From assembly GCA_013423325.1 (NCBI GenBank), contig BLJB01000149.1, forward strand, positions 1-64,000: 64,000 nt of DNA, in the 5' to 3' direction. Of this stretch, positions 1 to 11,381 are shown in pieces. Source of the DNA: Usnea hakonensis. Its lineage: Eukaryota; Ascomycota; Lecanoromycetes; Lecanorales; Parmeliaceae. Position numbers and translations under genes: made by a program. A model generated the notes under the pieces. That model was not told the DNA's origin. It saw only the letters and a program-made list of their open reading frames with translations, and did not search any database. How positions within the stretch are numbered: position 1 is the stretch's first letter; each line of letters starts with the position of its first letter.

Positions 1-620
1 TGTGTATCTAGCCTAGCCCCTAGTATACAATAATTCATCGATCTATGTCCAGTCCCTGACAGTTACACTTTAAGTCCGTATCGATCCTAATAATATTCTA
101 GGTAAAATCTAACGATATTCTAATAGCGAGATTTATCGCTATTTATATAGAGAAAAAGTATAATAGAGAAAAAAATATCGCTCTAGAGCGATTATCGCTA
201 AATCTAATATCGCTATAGCTAGGGTTTACTATACAAGTATAGATTTAAGAAAAAACCTCGTAGTACTCGAGAGGAATTAGTTTAGAGACTTTTAGTTCTT
301 ATAATATAAGAAGATTTTTTAAGAAATTATATAGCTAGATATATTAAGTTAATTTTAATAGTTTTTATAATATTAGAAAATATAAAAAAAGTCTTTAATT
401 ATAGAAATTATTAGGAGTAAGTACGCTTAGTACTAGATTAACTTAGAGTTTAGCCCTATATCCTTAGCGTGTCTTAAGCGAGCCACAAGTCTTCCCGCAC
501 TATAGTTTACTCCTAGTTAGAAATTCAATTAATAGTGTTACTAGGTTAATTAAGGACTACACTTTAACAGGTTATAAGCCCGGGTAAGTAAAGGCTTCCG
601 GGTATAATTAGTGTACCAGA
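1..620. other. AT-rich, RIP-like degenerate DNA
   Basis: This stretch is strongly AT-rich, full of TA dinucleotides and of short recurring words built on CGCTA, TAGCG and CTAG. No reading frame of any size survives. It leads directly into the decayed copia element, so it is most simply that element's mutated 5' end or an older repeat of the same kind. The composition fits repeat-induced point mutation, in which CpA becomes TpA, but I did not compute an index and cannot place LTR borders. Confidence 0.5.
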
Positions 621-757
621 GCTCTATTGAGAGCAGCAAGGAAACTCGGAAACTTACATAGAACCGCTTCAAGAGGAAGTAGTAGGGAAACTAGGAGACC
701 TACATAGATCCACTCTATCGAAAGAGTAGCAAGGAAACTAGGAGACTTACACACCCA
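621..757. repeat. Three-copy 46-47 bp tandem repeat
   Basis: A unit beginning near AAGGAAACTAGGAGACTTAC occurs at 638, 684 and 731, spaced 46 and 47 bp apart, each followed by a similar purine-rich tail with AGTAG or AGCAGC. The copies differ by several substitutions. The array lies just upstream of the gag-like frame of the copia relic, so it is probably part of that element's untranslated leader. Confidence 0.6.
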
Positions 758-807
758 CCTATAATACACTATTTATACCAAAGCAACACCAGAGTAACAC
801 TTACAAA

Positions 808-2300
808 ATGGGAAATACTAAGCCAAAACTCCCACCCCTTAGCGAATCCAACTATAAGCTATAGTTCGCCTTACTCGATACGGAAATAATAGTAAGAGGA
901 GGGTAATTTGTTCTAATAACTATAAAGCTAGACTATATTCGTTTATTCCCAGATAGGGTAGGAAAATGGAATAAATATAATAGTAGAGTACGCTTTCTAA
1001 TACTCGAAGTAGTTAATAAGATTAACCAGAATATTATCGTTCTAGTACTAAGTGCCAAAGAGGCATATAATTCACTACGTATTAAGTACTATAATTATCG
1101 TCGGGCTATAGTATCTAGCAAGCTTAAGGAGCTAACTAACTATAAGAAGAAGAATAAAGTATTTAGGATATATAGATAAGACTAAGTAAACTTAGAAGTA
1201 ATATTATTACTATTAAGCCGAACATGAAGGAAAGCTATAATAATACCGAACTTCTAACACGACTTCTAGACTGCCTGCCATCCTCATATAACACCACAGT
1301 TAACACACTTAAAGCACGTGGTAATATCACGACTTTAGAAGCTCTTCGGATCCTACAAGATAAAGAAGGGGACCTGAAAACAGAGTCAGGCATAATTACC
1401 TACCTATCAAGAATCGATACCCATCGAAGTATAAGCATGATCAGCGACGTTCACGATCTCAATCCCGTAGCGAAACAATATCTCGTCAATATCAACAACG
1501 AAGAGACACACCGTCACCAAAGCGTAGGAGTAAAGGAAGGAAGCCAGGGCAGAAATACTTCCTATATAGCGAGGATGATTATATTCTAAAAGATTATAAC
1601 TTACGTACCCTACTGGCTACTTTTATCAAGAAACTTCGCCAACGAAAGAAGAAGGCACGTACCTATAATACGGAATCCGAATCTAAAGAAGGCAATAAGC
1701 CCCTTCAAGGAGAAGATAAGAACAACGAGGACAACGAGATTACTATCCTAACACAGGAGCTTGCACGTAAACTGCCTCAAACTACCTAGATTGCCGATAC
1801 CGGTGCCTCCTCACATATGACTGACAAATTGGACTTATTCAGAGGACCCCTTGTTCAAATGACACGTCGGATTATCAAGGTTAAAGGAATATGAGAGAGA
1901 ACATAGCAACAGCATGGAAGATATTCAGAGTGATTTATGGAAGCATTATCTACTCGGCGGTATATTCCTTGTTCCCGTGGGTGTTGATGAAGAAAGATAT
2001 AGGCTCCGCTTCCTGGAAAATTCGCAACGTCTGTTTGTCAGTCAAAGAGAACAACTGGAAGTCATGCGAGTATTATCAGGAAGCGGTGGTGAGTACCCCT
2101 GCAGCCAATATCGCTGGACTCATCAAGGTGTCTGATTCTCTGTAGAGAAAGAATCATATTTGATAGAAAGCACCAGTGCACTGGACAGACACGTAAAGGT
2201 AAGGCTGGAAGTGGCTCATACGACAAGGAAAAATTCGGTGACAACTCCTTATTCACGGTGCTAGGTCAACACGAGCTCCTCCACACAGGACTCATTCTAG
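808..2300 (+). mobile_element. Ty1/copia retrotransposon relic (gag and protease region)
   Basis: A gag-like frame starts at the ATG at 808 and can be followed with in-frame stops (TAG where Trp is likely, TAA where Gln is likely). It shifts frame into the 121-codon open stretch at 1224-1589, which has a gag-like helical composition. At 1790 the sequence encodes IADTGASSHMTD, the catalytic motif of copia-type aspartic proteases, directly preceded by a TAG. Further on, about 1945-1990, LGGIFLVPVGVD resembles the conserved segment that follows the protease in copia polyproteins. Integrase, reverse transcriptase and RNase H are not recognisable, so the element is truncated or decayed beyond reading. 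It cannot be active. The nonsense changes are of the RIP type. Confidence 0.75.
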
Positions 2301-3519
2301 TAAAAGACCTAATCTACGCGAAAAATCATCACAACTGATGTACTTATTAGTTTGATTCCACAACAAACCTCCTGGGGTCCATTACGGGTCTCGTCTTGCG
2401 CACTCAGGCTAATTCTAGCCTCACATCATGTGTTTGTACCATTTTTAGATTTTGTTCAAGCTTATGGCTCAAAGAGACACGCCGATCAACACAATTGGAG
2501 TGGAGCGCGTTGGAAGGTCTCCCAAAGGCCGGCGGATGGGGACAGCCGCCAGGTGTATGGCAAGAACTTCCCCTCATGTGTTGGCCTATCGGTCGGTGAA
2601 TTGACGTGTGAACGTAGAGTTTTGTTATAATTTACAGAACGTGGAGCTAAACGGGCGAAGCGAAGGAGTACCATGGTCGTTACGCCAATGCGGAGTATAC
2701 CAACAAGTCTGTCTCGAAACCCAACGCTCGAGTTGGATTCTCTTGCATGTCTCAACCAGAATGCGTGCAACGCTGGATCGAGCATTGGGAAAAAAGATTT
2801 ATAAGAATGCTCATCTGAAGACTAATACTTACATCCACGGAGAAATTTGTCCCAAACAGAGACTGAAGAAGCGCATTGAGCTTGTTCAACTTGATGTATT
2901 CGTGTGCTATGACTTGGTTCTCCATTGAGAAGAGGAAGAAAGGAGAGATTCTCAGTAAAGCGTGTTGCTTCGGCGCGTTAGGGGATGTTGGAGATGGATC
3001 GCAGGGGGTTTTCAAATTTTTGTCCTGAGGCTTAGCCCGATCTACAGAACGGTTGATTCCTATTGGCCACGAGATCTACGCCCGGTTATGCTGGCCAAAG
3101 CTGCCTGTTGCCCACCTCCGCCTGCACTTGCTTAACGCAGACGTAAGTGGGGCGCGATTACTGTCGACATGCATCTAGCACGCATAAACTCTTAATGCCT
3201 AGGCCCGCATTCATTTTCATGGCCTCCAATCAGGTTCGATACAAGGTTACCGTCACAGCCTTGCTTACCGCTATTTTATCCTTCGTCGGTTTTCAAGGGT
3301 AACCCCATATATTTCTTTCAGCTATGGCAGGAAACTGGCAGGACTACCTCGAGTATCTGCGTTCACAACTTGCATTCTTTGTACGTCCATCACCGTCGAC
3401 AGAAGTATCGTATCCAGACTTCTGAAGACGGAACGAGTCAGCGGGCTGCTGCTAGATCTTTTTTGGCTCTTGAGACGCGGACGAATAGGGGTTTGAGGAT
3501 GGAGTTTTATTTGGGAGAG
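2301..3519. other. No supported gene
   Basis: Several open frames of 60-106 codons overlap here on both strands, but none has a recognisable motif, a convincing splice pattern or a codon pattern that singles it out. The base composition is normal, unlike the AT-rich DNA at the left edge. I see no RNA gene or repeat. Confidence 0.5.
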
Positions 3520-3954
3520 CTAGGTTTCAAGAGCTTGCTTGGTAGTGCCATCGATACGGCAGAACATTGAGTCTTCGGTCTTGGTTTCGGAGGAGGCTTC
3601 AACGGCGTGAGGGGGTTCTGGCAGCTTCGCTGCTGCTTGAACTTTCTCGGGCGTATCTAACACACCTTGAAGCAAGAAAAGATTAAGTAGTATTGGCCTG
3701 GGAAGTGGTTTATGCTCATATGCCTCTCGAGAGTATCCTTGAGCCTGCATTTGTGGTTTGACTCAATTCCAAAGGTCGTCTGATACCTTGCACCTTGATT
3801 AGTCGTTTCTCTGATTCATGATTTGCTCGAGTGCCTCGGAGAAAGTGTATGAAAATAGATGTTGCCATCTTGCGATTTCTTCTTCATTAGGGTCAGACTC
3901 TACTTGCTCTGCTACATTGGCAGCCATGTTCTCGAGCTCTTCGAAGAGGTCCAT
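3520..3954 (-). pseudogene. Broken gene for a small conserved-looking protein
   Basis: A single minus-strand frame runs from the ATG at 3954 to the stop at 3520 and is interrupted only by TAA at 3799-3801 and TGA at 3763-3765. The pieces on both sides read as one protein: an acidic helical start (MDLFEELENMAANVAEQVES), then EEIARWQHLFSYTFSEALEQI, the interrupted stretch VSDDLWN-stop-VK, then GYSREAYEH and DTPEKVQAAAKLPEPP. The composition is protein-like throughout and looks like a family of short uncharacterised ascomycete proteins, though I cannot name it. No intron that would remove both stops was found. The likely state is a recent pseudogene; read-through or sequencing error is less likely with two separate stops. 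Confidence 0.55.
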
Positions 3955-4623
3955 TCTGGTGAGGCACTGGTTAATATCCACAATGGTGGTAGTTGAGGGC
4001 CGAAAGATGAATGGATGAAACTTGGAGAGGGGTTGAATACTAGACAGAGTATGAGTATGCAATTAGATTTAAATGCATAGGAGCTCGAATTCTTATAGCA
4101 TTATATTTTGAGTCAATTCAAAACCTCTTAGAATGATTAAAGGACGTTTTGAGAGGGTTCTCGTTTGCCATATACTCCATCCGACCGGAGAACCTACAGA
4201 CCAATTGGGTCTTAATTCAAAAATTGAGGTGTGCAACCTGTCCAATTCTCGGCTCAAGATGCTTTCTATGGTATTGGCTTCATTACTACAGATGGTCCAA
4301 TATGGGAGCACTCAAAGAGCATTGCTTAAACGGAGCTTCGACGGAGCTAACATGGCTGATGTACCCATACTAGAAAGACATTCACGCTTCGTCTTTGATC
4401 GTATCCTGAAGAACAGACAGATCTTCAACTGCTCTTCTTGAATCTTGTGAGTTCACAGGACAGCAGACTTCGCCGATCTGGGATATACTGCAGTGCTTTT
4501 ATAGAAAATGTAATTGTACTGCGAACATACCAATTATCAGTAACGATGATTGCTACAGAAATTTATCAGTCTCCCGCTATTTCATCCATTTTCCCCCTCT
4601 CCTACTTCCCACGAGTCCCCGAA

Positions 4624-5898
4624 TCATGGAGATTTGTACAACTTGCCATCCCGCCAGACATGAGTCACATTATCCACGTCCGCCAGAATGCTGATATCCG
4701 TCAATGGATTGGCTTTGACACCGATTAAATCAGCTTGCCAGCCGACTTTCAACTGCCCACTTTTGGGTGCCATTGGTCCCAAAGTCTCAGCAGCGTTCGC
4801 TGTAGCCGCCTCGATGGCTTTCAACGGGGTCATCCCTGCCTCAACCGCATACACCAATTCCTTTCCATTACTTCCATGACTAAATACCTTTTCTGAGGGG
4901 TTTGCGCATCTTCCGCCGAGACCCAGATCGGTGCCTAGAGCTATCTTCACCGCGAGCGCCACGGCCATCTTATAGGCGCCTTTGTGCGTCGCTGCGGCTG
5001 CTTCCAATTTGGCGTAAGAGGTCGGGCTCCACAATTCTCGGACTTGTAGCCCTGCTTCAAAAAAAGTGCGCGTTGCTATTAAAGTAGCGCCTTTCTCCCG
5101 CATCAAGTGAATGCATTCGATATCCAAATACGTGCCGTGTTCAATTGTTTTACAACCAGCTCGCAATGCAGCCATAATCCCTGTTTTGCCATGACAGTGC
5201 GCCGCAACAACTCGATCACTACGAGCCGCTTCCTCGACCATCGCCTTCAGTTCCGAGTCACTGAATTGTTGATGCTCTGGGTCATCTAATTGAGAAGTAC
5301 AGCCACCACTAGCGCACACTTTAATCAGTGAAGCACCACGGCGCAATTGTTGTCGAACCGCTTTGATACATTCGGGGACACCGTCACAGAGATATAAAGG
5401 TAGGCCATGATCAATCGCATCCTGTAGCGCCGGTAACGGGACACCGTGAGCATCGCCATGTCCAGCCGTCATACTAATAGGGCTTACAGCGCTATAAATT
5501 TTCGGTCCAACAATACTGCCTTCCGATACAGCTTCAGCAACTTGATGGCCCCATCCTCCGAGTTCCCGTACCGACGTAAATCCCGCGTTCAGAGTGGCTT
5601 TCAAGTCATGGGCGGCACGGGCACCGGCAACTGCGGGCGGCGTGGTATAAAAAGCATCAATAGACAGTCGGCGAGCGCCATAATAGTGGGTGTGAGCGTC
5701 CCAAAGACCCGGAAGTAGTGTAGGGACATGGATGATCGAAAGGGATACATATTCATCTGGAAGATCCGAGCGAAGGCCAACGTACGCGATAAGTCCGCCA
5801 TCAAGGACGCAGCTTGCATCTTCCAGTGGGGATCCACGGCCCGGAATAAGGAGATCTGCATCGATGCGGATGTTTTCGTGGCCGATGTTGCTGACCAT
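4624..5898 (-). CDS. Metal-dependent amidohydrolase, ochratoxinase/imidazolonepropionase type
   Basis: Intronless 424-residue protein of the amidohydrolase superfamily, which hydrolyses amide or related C-N bonds at a metal centre in a TIM barrel. The expected ligands are visible: HxH in DAHTH (His69, His71), the lysine likely to be carbamylated in IKVCASGG (Lys193), histidines in AAHCHGK (His234/236) and IEHGTY (His254), and Asp324 in GTDLG. The N-terminal strand and the C-terminal TxxVWRDGKL segment form the usual small beta-sandwich. The overall pattern, including TAGHGD and the length, is closest to ochratoxinase-like fungal enzymes and prolidase-like amidohydrolases. Substrate is unknown. 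There is no obvious signal peptide. It lies 450 bp downstream of, and on the same strand as, an organic-anion transporter, which suggests uptake and hydrolysis of a shared substrate; that link is inference. Confidence 0.88.
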   Translation of the reverse strand: MVSNIGHENIRIDADLLIPGRGSPLEDASCVLDGGLIAYVGLRSDLPDEYVSLSIIHVPTLLPGLWDAHTHYYGARRLSIDAFYTTPPAVAGARAAHDLKATLNAGFTSVRELGGWGHQVAEAVSEGSIVGPKIYSAVSPISMTAGHGDAHGVPLPALQDAIDHGLPLYLCDGVPECIKAVRQQLRRGASLIKVCASGGCTSQLDDPEHQQFSDSELKAMVEEAARSDRVVAAHCHGKTGIMAALRAGCKTIEHGTYLDIECIHLMREKGATLIATRTFFEAGLQVRELWSPTSYAKLEAAAATHKGAYKMAVALAVKIALGTDLGLGGRCANPSEKVFSHGSNGKELVYAVEAGMTPLKAIEAATANAAETLGPMAPKSGQLKVGWQADLIGVKANPLTDISILADVDNVTHVWRDGKLYKSP

Positions 5899-6350
5899 GA
5901 CGAAGATTTGGAGCTTTGGTTTCGATGCTACTCAGGCCTTTTGCAGGCGTCGTTTTGCACAGTCGGGATGCAACATTTAACAATCGTTTCTGAAAGGGTC
6001 ATCAAAACATTGTGGGGAATTCCAGAAGAATTTGAGACACTTATATATCGAGTATATGAGCTAGATAAGCTACATGACTCCTTTTTGCTATCACGTTCGT
6101 GGGCGCGGGAGGTTTGCGGTGAAGTAGAGCTGCAGTAGGAATGCCGACGCTAGTGTAATAAACAATACCTACGGAGTACAACATGTTGTACGTTACGACA
6201 TTCTTCCGTCTTGGAATGCACTTCATAGACTCTAGACCTTATTTAGGCTTTTCTACTCTTTCGCTCACTCTATCCAAACGCTTAAAACATAATCTACGAA
6301 CACACGGCTTGCTGTCCGGGCCTGCATTTCTTCCAAATCTCTAACAGCAT

Positions 6351-8325
6351 TTAGAGGGTATATACAAGTTCGGGGTTTTCTCTATCAGTAAGGTCTAGCC
6401 ATTGGCTGTTATTCACCTTAACATATTCAGCCGATGCTCTGATCGCAGCTTTCTTATAGTTCTGATTCTGATAGTACCACCAAATAAAGCCGAGATCGAG
6501 GACGCAGGCTGTCCAGCAGACTTTGATTCCACGTCAGCAGGGCACTACCCTTCGCAATAGACAATCTTACCGAGAATCGTGATCTCAGCAGAGCGAAAAC
6601 GAGGAGATTCCTTGGCATTGAAAGTTTGTGGGCCTGTAGGAAGGTATAGATTAGCCTTACATGACATCTGGTGGGACGAAGAAGGCGCTACCTATTATGT
6701 TGCCGGCACAGTAAGCGATGAGAAAAAGTGCAGCAACTGTGGTTTTCTTCGTGTACCCTGCAACGTTGCTAGCAATCAAAGACAGTAACGCAACCAAAGA
6801 CACAGTAGAGACTTGGACCATGTAGTAACCTGCCAATCGACCACCATTATTAGTCAATGGCAAGGCCACGATCAGAATCATGCCAGAAATTGCGATAAGC
6901 AGCCCAAAAGAAGAGATTAGTATCCGTTGACCGAATCGATCACCAAAGTATCCAGACACTAAAATTGCGATTGCTGCGATAGCGCCCGCAGGGCACCCAT
7001 AGAGTAGACTCTAAATGAAGGTCAGATCAGCGTGAACGAACTTGCGGTCTATACGAGCTATACTTGTTCCGCTGTGAAGCCAAAGCTGACAATTAGCTGG
7101 CTGAAGAAATTTGAGATGCCGCCTGCCTAGAATGATTAGGCACCTCTGATTCAAAATTTAATACAAGAATTCAGAGCGATAATCACCATTAGGTATATCC
7201 CAAAGCAAAGCGAACGTAACAAATGCCTAAATCTAATTCAGAGAAGATCTCATGCAGAGACGACTGTTTAGAGTACCCAAGTCTGCGGGTCCGCGAAAGC
7301 TTCCTTTAAGCAAAATCAGCACGATGTACCGAGCTCCGCATTTCCTATAGTGTGATTTTACTTTGACCTGGTACATTTTGAAGTGCTTGTTTCCAATGCC
7401 TAAACACCAGGACAGTTAACAGGAAAGCCGAAAGAAGTTGGCGAATCGAAAGATCTTCACCTTGCTGGTTATGGCGAGTCCGTTCAATGACAAGCCGTCC
7501 CTCTGAGTTTTCAAGAAATCGCGCTTTCAGCGGACTGTCTGGCATTACAAGCAGGAAGATGATCCCGGTCACTATAGTGATGAGACCCCAGACGAGGAAA
7601 AGGATCTTCCAGCCCGCGATGGCGAGGCTTCGACCAGACGTGCCTTGAGCTACGCCATAAGCGACGAGGCTACCAAAGACAGTGGCGAATCCATTGAAGC
7701 TGAACCAAATGCCAGTTCTTAAACCTTGCTCCTTCTTTGTATACCATTGTGACGTAAAGAGGACAAATCCTGGGGTGACGGCAGCCTCGAACATGCCTAG
7801 GATCAAGCGGACCGAGGCAATACCGGCAAAGTCAGAGGTAGCAGCAGTACATGATAATGTCAGACCCCATAATATGATGTTGAACGCGGAATACTTTGCA
7901 AGTGGGAGGCGTTGCAACAGTCGGCTAGTTGGGTACTCGAACCCAAGATATCCGATGTAGAAGAGAGAGCCAAGCCACTGGTAATTGCTGTTTGTCAAAT
8001 CGAGGTCGGTCTCGAGCCCCATTATGCTTGCATAGGAGAGCGTAGTTTTGTCGAGGTAATTGAGGCCATAGACAATACACATCATTGGCATGATGTGCAA
8101 GTCGATCTTCCTCAAGAGCCTTGTATTCAGCTCCTCTTCAAGGGGGATTTCTTCGGCGTAAACGTTGTTTCCAACAGCCTGCAACGCCTCGTCCGCGTCT
8201 TGCAGGTTGCCCAAATCCGAGGCGTGAGTGCTTTGCTCATACTTGCCTGGATTCAGTGCAGTCTGCACCACATTGGGCGAATTGAGCGTGTTGTGCCGCT
8301 GCTCCTTGTTGTGAAGTGCCATCAC
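6351..8325 (-). CDS. MFS transporter, allantoate permease (Dal5/ACS) family
   Basis: Eight exons give a 526-residue transporter: 8325-7461, 7399-7362, 7303-7277, 7226-7187, 7122-7064, 7010-6692, 6633-6571 and 6520-6351. All phases match, and every intron is 50-64 nt with GT-AG ends. The spliced protein shows family landmarks: RKIDLHIMPMM and NYLDKTTLSYA at the first helix, GYLGFEYPTSRLLQRLP, RLILGMFEAAVTPGF, then DPQTW, LWDIPNGGISNFFSQLIVSF, GYFGDRFGQR, GPQTF and a C-terminal CWTACVLDLGFIWWYY. The family carries anions such as allantoate, nicotinate or other carboxylates with protons at the plasma membrane. The exons of 27, 38 and 40 nt are very small, and the unspliced frame stops early, so automatic annotation may truncate it. 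It may work with the downstream amidohydrolase. Confidence 0.88.
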
Positions 8326-9678
8326 AGCATGGAAGGCGGATGAAGAGGGAGACTGAGAGCTTGATTGGAAAGAGGGGGGGGCAGAGGAAGCGCACCAATG
8401 TCAGGCTACCGCTGAGCAAGTAGTGGAACTGGCGCGCACACGTTGCAGATAATCTACAGACAGGCGGATATGAAACCAAGTCAAGAGCAGGGAGTACTCG
8501 TACGTCAAGGTTTTCATTATTGATGATAAGGTATCGGTACAAGCCGGAGGCCAAGCGCTTTCAGAGGGTTCTAGGTGCGTCTTAGCAACTCAGCGGCAAT
8601 GTCAACATGCCCAGATGATGAGCCAATGTAGAACAAGGGATGCAACTACTACTACTAGTTTGCGTGGTGATCATTCAGCTCAGGCGGAGGTTGAGCGGAG
8701 TATCCCACTCCTATACCCCACTCCTATCTACGTCATCTTACGTGTATGAACTATGAAGGTGCGATCCTTGCACGCAGCTTCCCAATAACTCGAATCAGTC
8801 AAACTTTATGAGTCGTCTTACAGTATATGTATCGTTATAAAGGTGACAATAATATCATGCTCTTTGTGGGTCGTTACCCGCCTGCCAAGGATGAAAAGCA
8901 TATTTGGGGGGTGGGGTATAGCCAGTGACCGTTCCCAAAGTAAGATAACAGCTGACAGCTACAACATACCCTAGCCGAAGAAAATCAAGTGCCGTTAATG
9001 TAGAACGAGATCATCCATGTACTTAGGTTGATCCCTCCGAAACCTAGAATTTGTGATCATGCTGTCAGACGGAGCCACCCTCTGGGATTAGGTTCCTTCC
9101 TTTCTTCCCACCCTTCCATCCAGCAAATGGGAGTCTTCTATCTGCTGCCACAGTCAACCGCCCCGTCTTGCCGATTCAACATCCGCACAGGATCTATCCA
9201 ACTGCTTTCAAGAGTTAGGGATGTGAGGTATTCTTTGACTTCCATCACCTCCATTTGCTCAGCGCTTCGCCGCGAGTGATAATGCTCGTTGTAACCAATG
9301 CACATCCGATGTAGGTATGTCCCTGCAATTTCGCAAAGTGCTAGCTCGGCAGGTCATCTGCTTGCAGATGTCTCCGAAGTAGCCGGTTCGAGAGAGCAAT
9401 GATTAATATCCAAGCTTTGAGTGGCACCTTATTTCATTAGCCCTGGAGGCATTGTCATCCTCGGACCGAGCCTGTCCCCGTGCAATACTTGTGAGCGCGT
9501 CTCATCTCTAGACAGTCCACAAGGAAGTCTACGTGATATACAGCTCCAGCAAATCCTCATTTAGCGTTGCATTGAATCATCTCGAATCCTTTAAGTCCTC
9601 GACTACTTCGCGCTCCCGAGAGTATTCTTCGTCACATTGGACTCAGAAAAGATAAAAACTCAGAGATCCTACACTACG
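8326..9678. other. Divergent intergenic region, no supported gene
   Basis: This 1.35 kb lies between the 5' ends of the anion transporter (minus) and the rhodopsin-like gene (plus) and must hold both promoters. An 83-codon open frame at 9028-9279 has no recognisable feature. No RNA gene or repeat was seen. Confidence 0.5.
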
Positions 9679-10931
9679 ATGCCTTCAGGCGATCCCTCCC
9701 GTGAGAGTCTCACGGTCAGTATATGACCTGAACGCGGCCAGTAGACTCGACTCTAATACGGTACAGGCAATGACCTGGATAATGACCGCCGCCGCGATGC
9801 TCTTGACTTTTGGTCGCTATCTAATTCGGTTGAGAACCCTTGCCAAATTTTGTTGGGATGACGCAGCTCATGCTCTTGCATTGGTTACAATGATTGCTGT
9901 AGTCTCACTCTACACTGCATTTTTTCCCCAGATTTATCTTATCGACGATGTGGCGCGGGGAAAGGCAAGACAGCCATCAGCATCGGAATACCTCCCCTAC
10001 TTGAAACTTCAAGTTGCGGTATCTGTGTGCTGGTGGGTATCCGTCTATGCTGTCAAGATGTCGTTCCTACTCTTGTATCGCATGTTATTTGTCGTGTCGA
10101 CAGCGCTCAACTTTATATGGTGGTCGATAGTCGCTTTCACCATTGTGACATTCTGGGTGTGCATTGCTGGTGAGCTGACTACTTGCGGTCCGTCCAAAAA
10201 TTTGTTGAAAGAAGGTTGGCTCATGTATTTCCATTACGTCAAATTTGAAGCTAACTGAATACAAGCCCATTGCGAGTCGCAGGCTGGACTCAAAGAGTAT
10301 ATCACAGTGATAATATACAGCGGCGTGGTGCATGTTATCTCCGATTTATTTAGTATTTCGCTGTCTTCGCCATTCTGATTTGGTCAAACGGCTTACCAAG
10401 CTCGCAGTAATGGCTTTTCCACTGTACGTCCTCAAAGGTCTCCAAATGCAGACCATACAGAAATTGGGCCTAGCGAGCGTCTTCTGTCTCGCTATCCTCG
10501 TCGTCATATTCGACATTCTTCGGACCGTATTTTCTGCCAGGTCGGCAAGAGGCGGAGCAGTAGGCGCCTCCACTGCCCTGTGGGACATCCTCGAAATCAC
10601 TATTGCTGTCATAGTTTCTTGCCTTCCAACCTACCGCACACTTCTTACGCAAAAGAAGGAAAGAAAACAAAGGAAGACCAATGGTACCTACTCAAATATC
10701 ACAGGTCAAGAACAGCGTTCAGTAAAGACGCAGCCTTCTCTTGAATTAGCGAACGTTGAAAGTGCAACGAACATCAATGAAACGAGAATGAAGAGAATCT
10801 TAGCTGGGCACAATTTTGACACGTTCTCGACCCACGCTGTCGCCTTTGCCGATGAGAACGGCCTACAGCCGCCAGAGCCGGCACTCATAGGTTTTAGACA
10901 AGAGTATTCGGTGACAGGGCAGACTAAATAG
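9679..10931 (+). CDS. Rhodopsin-like seven-helix fungal integral membrane protein (SAT4/Pth11-like)
   Basis: Four exons, 9679-9714, 9767-10214, 10266-10352 and 10408-10931, join in phase to 364 residues. The start is the ATG at 9679 (MPSGDPSRESLT), joined by a 52-nt intron to TAMTWIMTAAAML. The spliced protein has the layout of the large fungal 'rhodopsin domain' family: hydrophobic helices, LRTLAKFCWDDAAH after the second helix, a long extracellular loop with KLQVAVSVCWW, CGPS and HCES cysteines, then ISDLFIMAFPLYVLKGLQMQ and FDILRTVF. A basic cytosolic tail (QKKERKQRK) follows. Removing the third intron is needed to create the DLFIMAFPLYVL helix, which supports the model. Members are found in membranes and are often next to secondary-metabolite genes; their biochemical role is mostly unknown. 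There is no CFEM domain. Confidence 0.82.
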
Positions 10932-11381
10932 ATTTTGAAATCCTCTTCTGTACTTGCAGCTCTTCAAGAATCAAAAATCAGTCCTGATTATTCAAGCATT
11001 TTTACTGAAACATAGGCCACAATTAGATGGATCAGATGTTGAGTCACAGCAATATCGGATGATGTTCAAGATGAACGCATGCCACATTACGGGTGGACGA
11101 CGGATGATGCAGCAAGAATCTATCACGTGGGTAGGAAAATCGGGTAAAGCTCTTAGGCATGGCACTGTAAGTGAACGTCTTGCCAGTGGCCGCAGGGGAC
11201 TTTCTTGTGTGATTGTTTGTCCGTGAAACTAGTGCCAGTGTTGAACTGACACGGGTGAATCCAAAGAGCTACCATCCTATTGTTGAATAGAAGGGAATTC
11301 CACCAGAAGATCCCCTTCTAGCAGTGCGAGACTACATGACAAGGTCCCTTCCATCATACGGCCCAATGATCTCGTTCGTAT

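Noticed and set aside
2352..3015. Cluster of open frames on both strands after the copia relic
   Set aside because: No integrase, reverse transcriptase or host-gene motifs could be read in any frame, so they are not reported as coding.
5446..6138. Plus-strand frames up to 136 codons over the amidohydrolase 5' end
   Set aside because: Antisense to the amidohydrolase, which has all its catalytic residues; the plus frames have no recognisable family.
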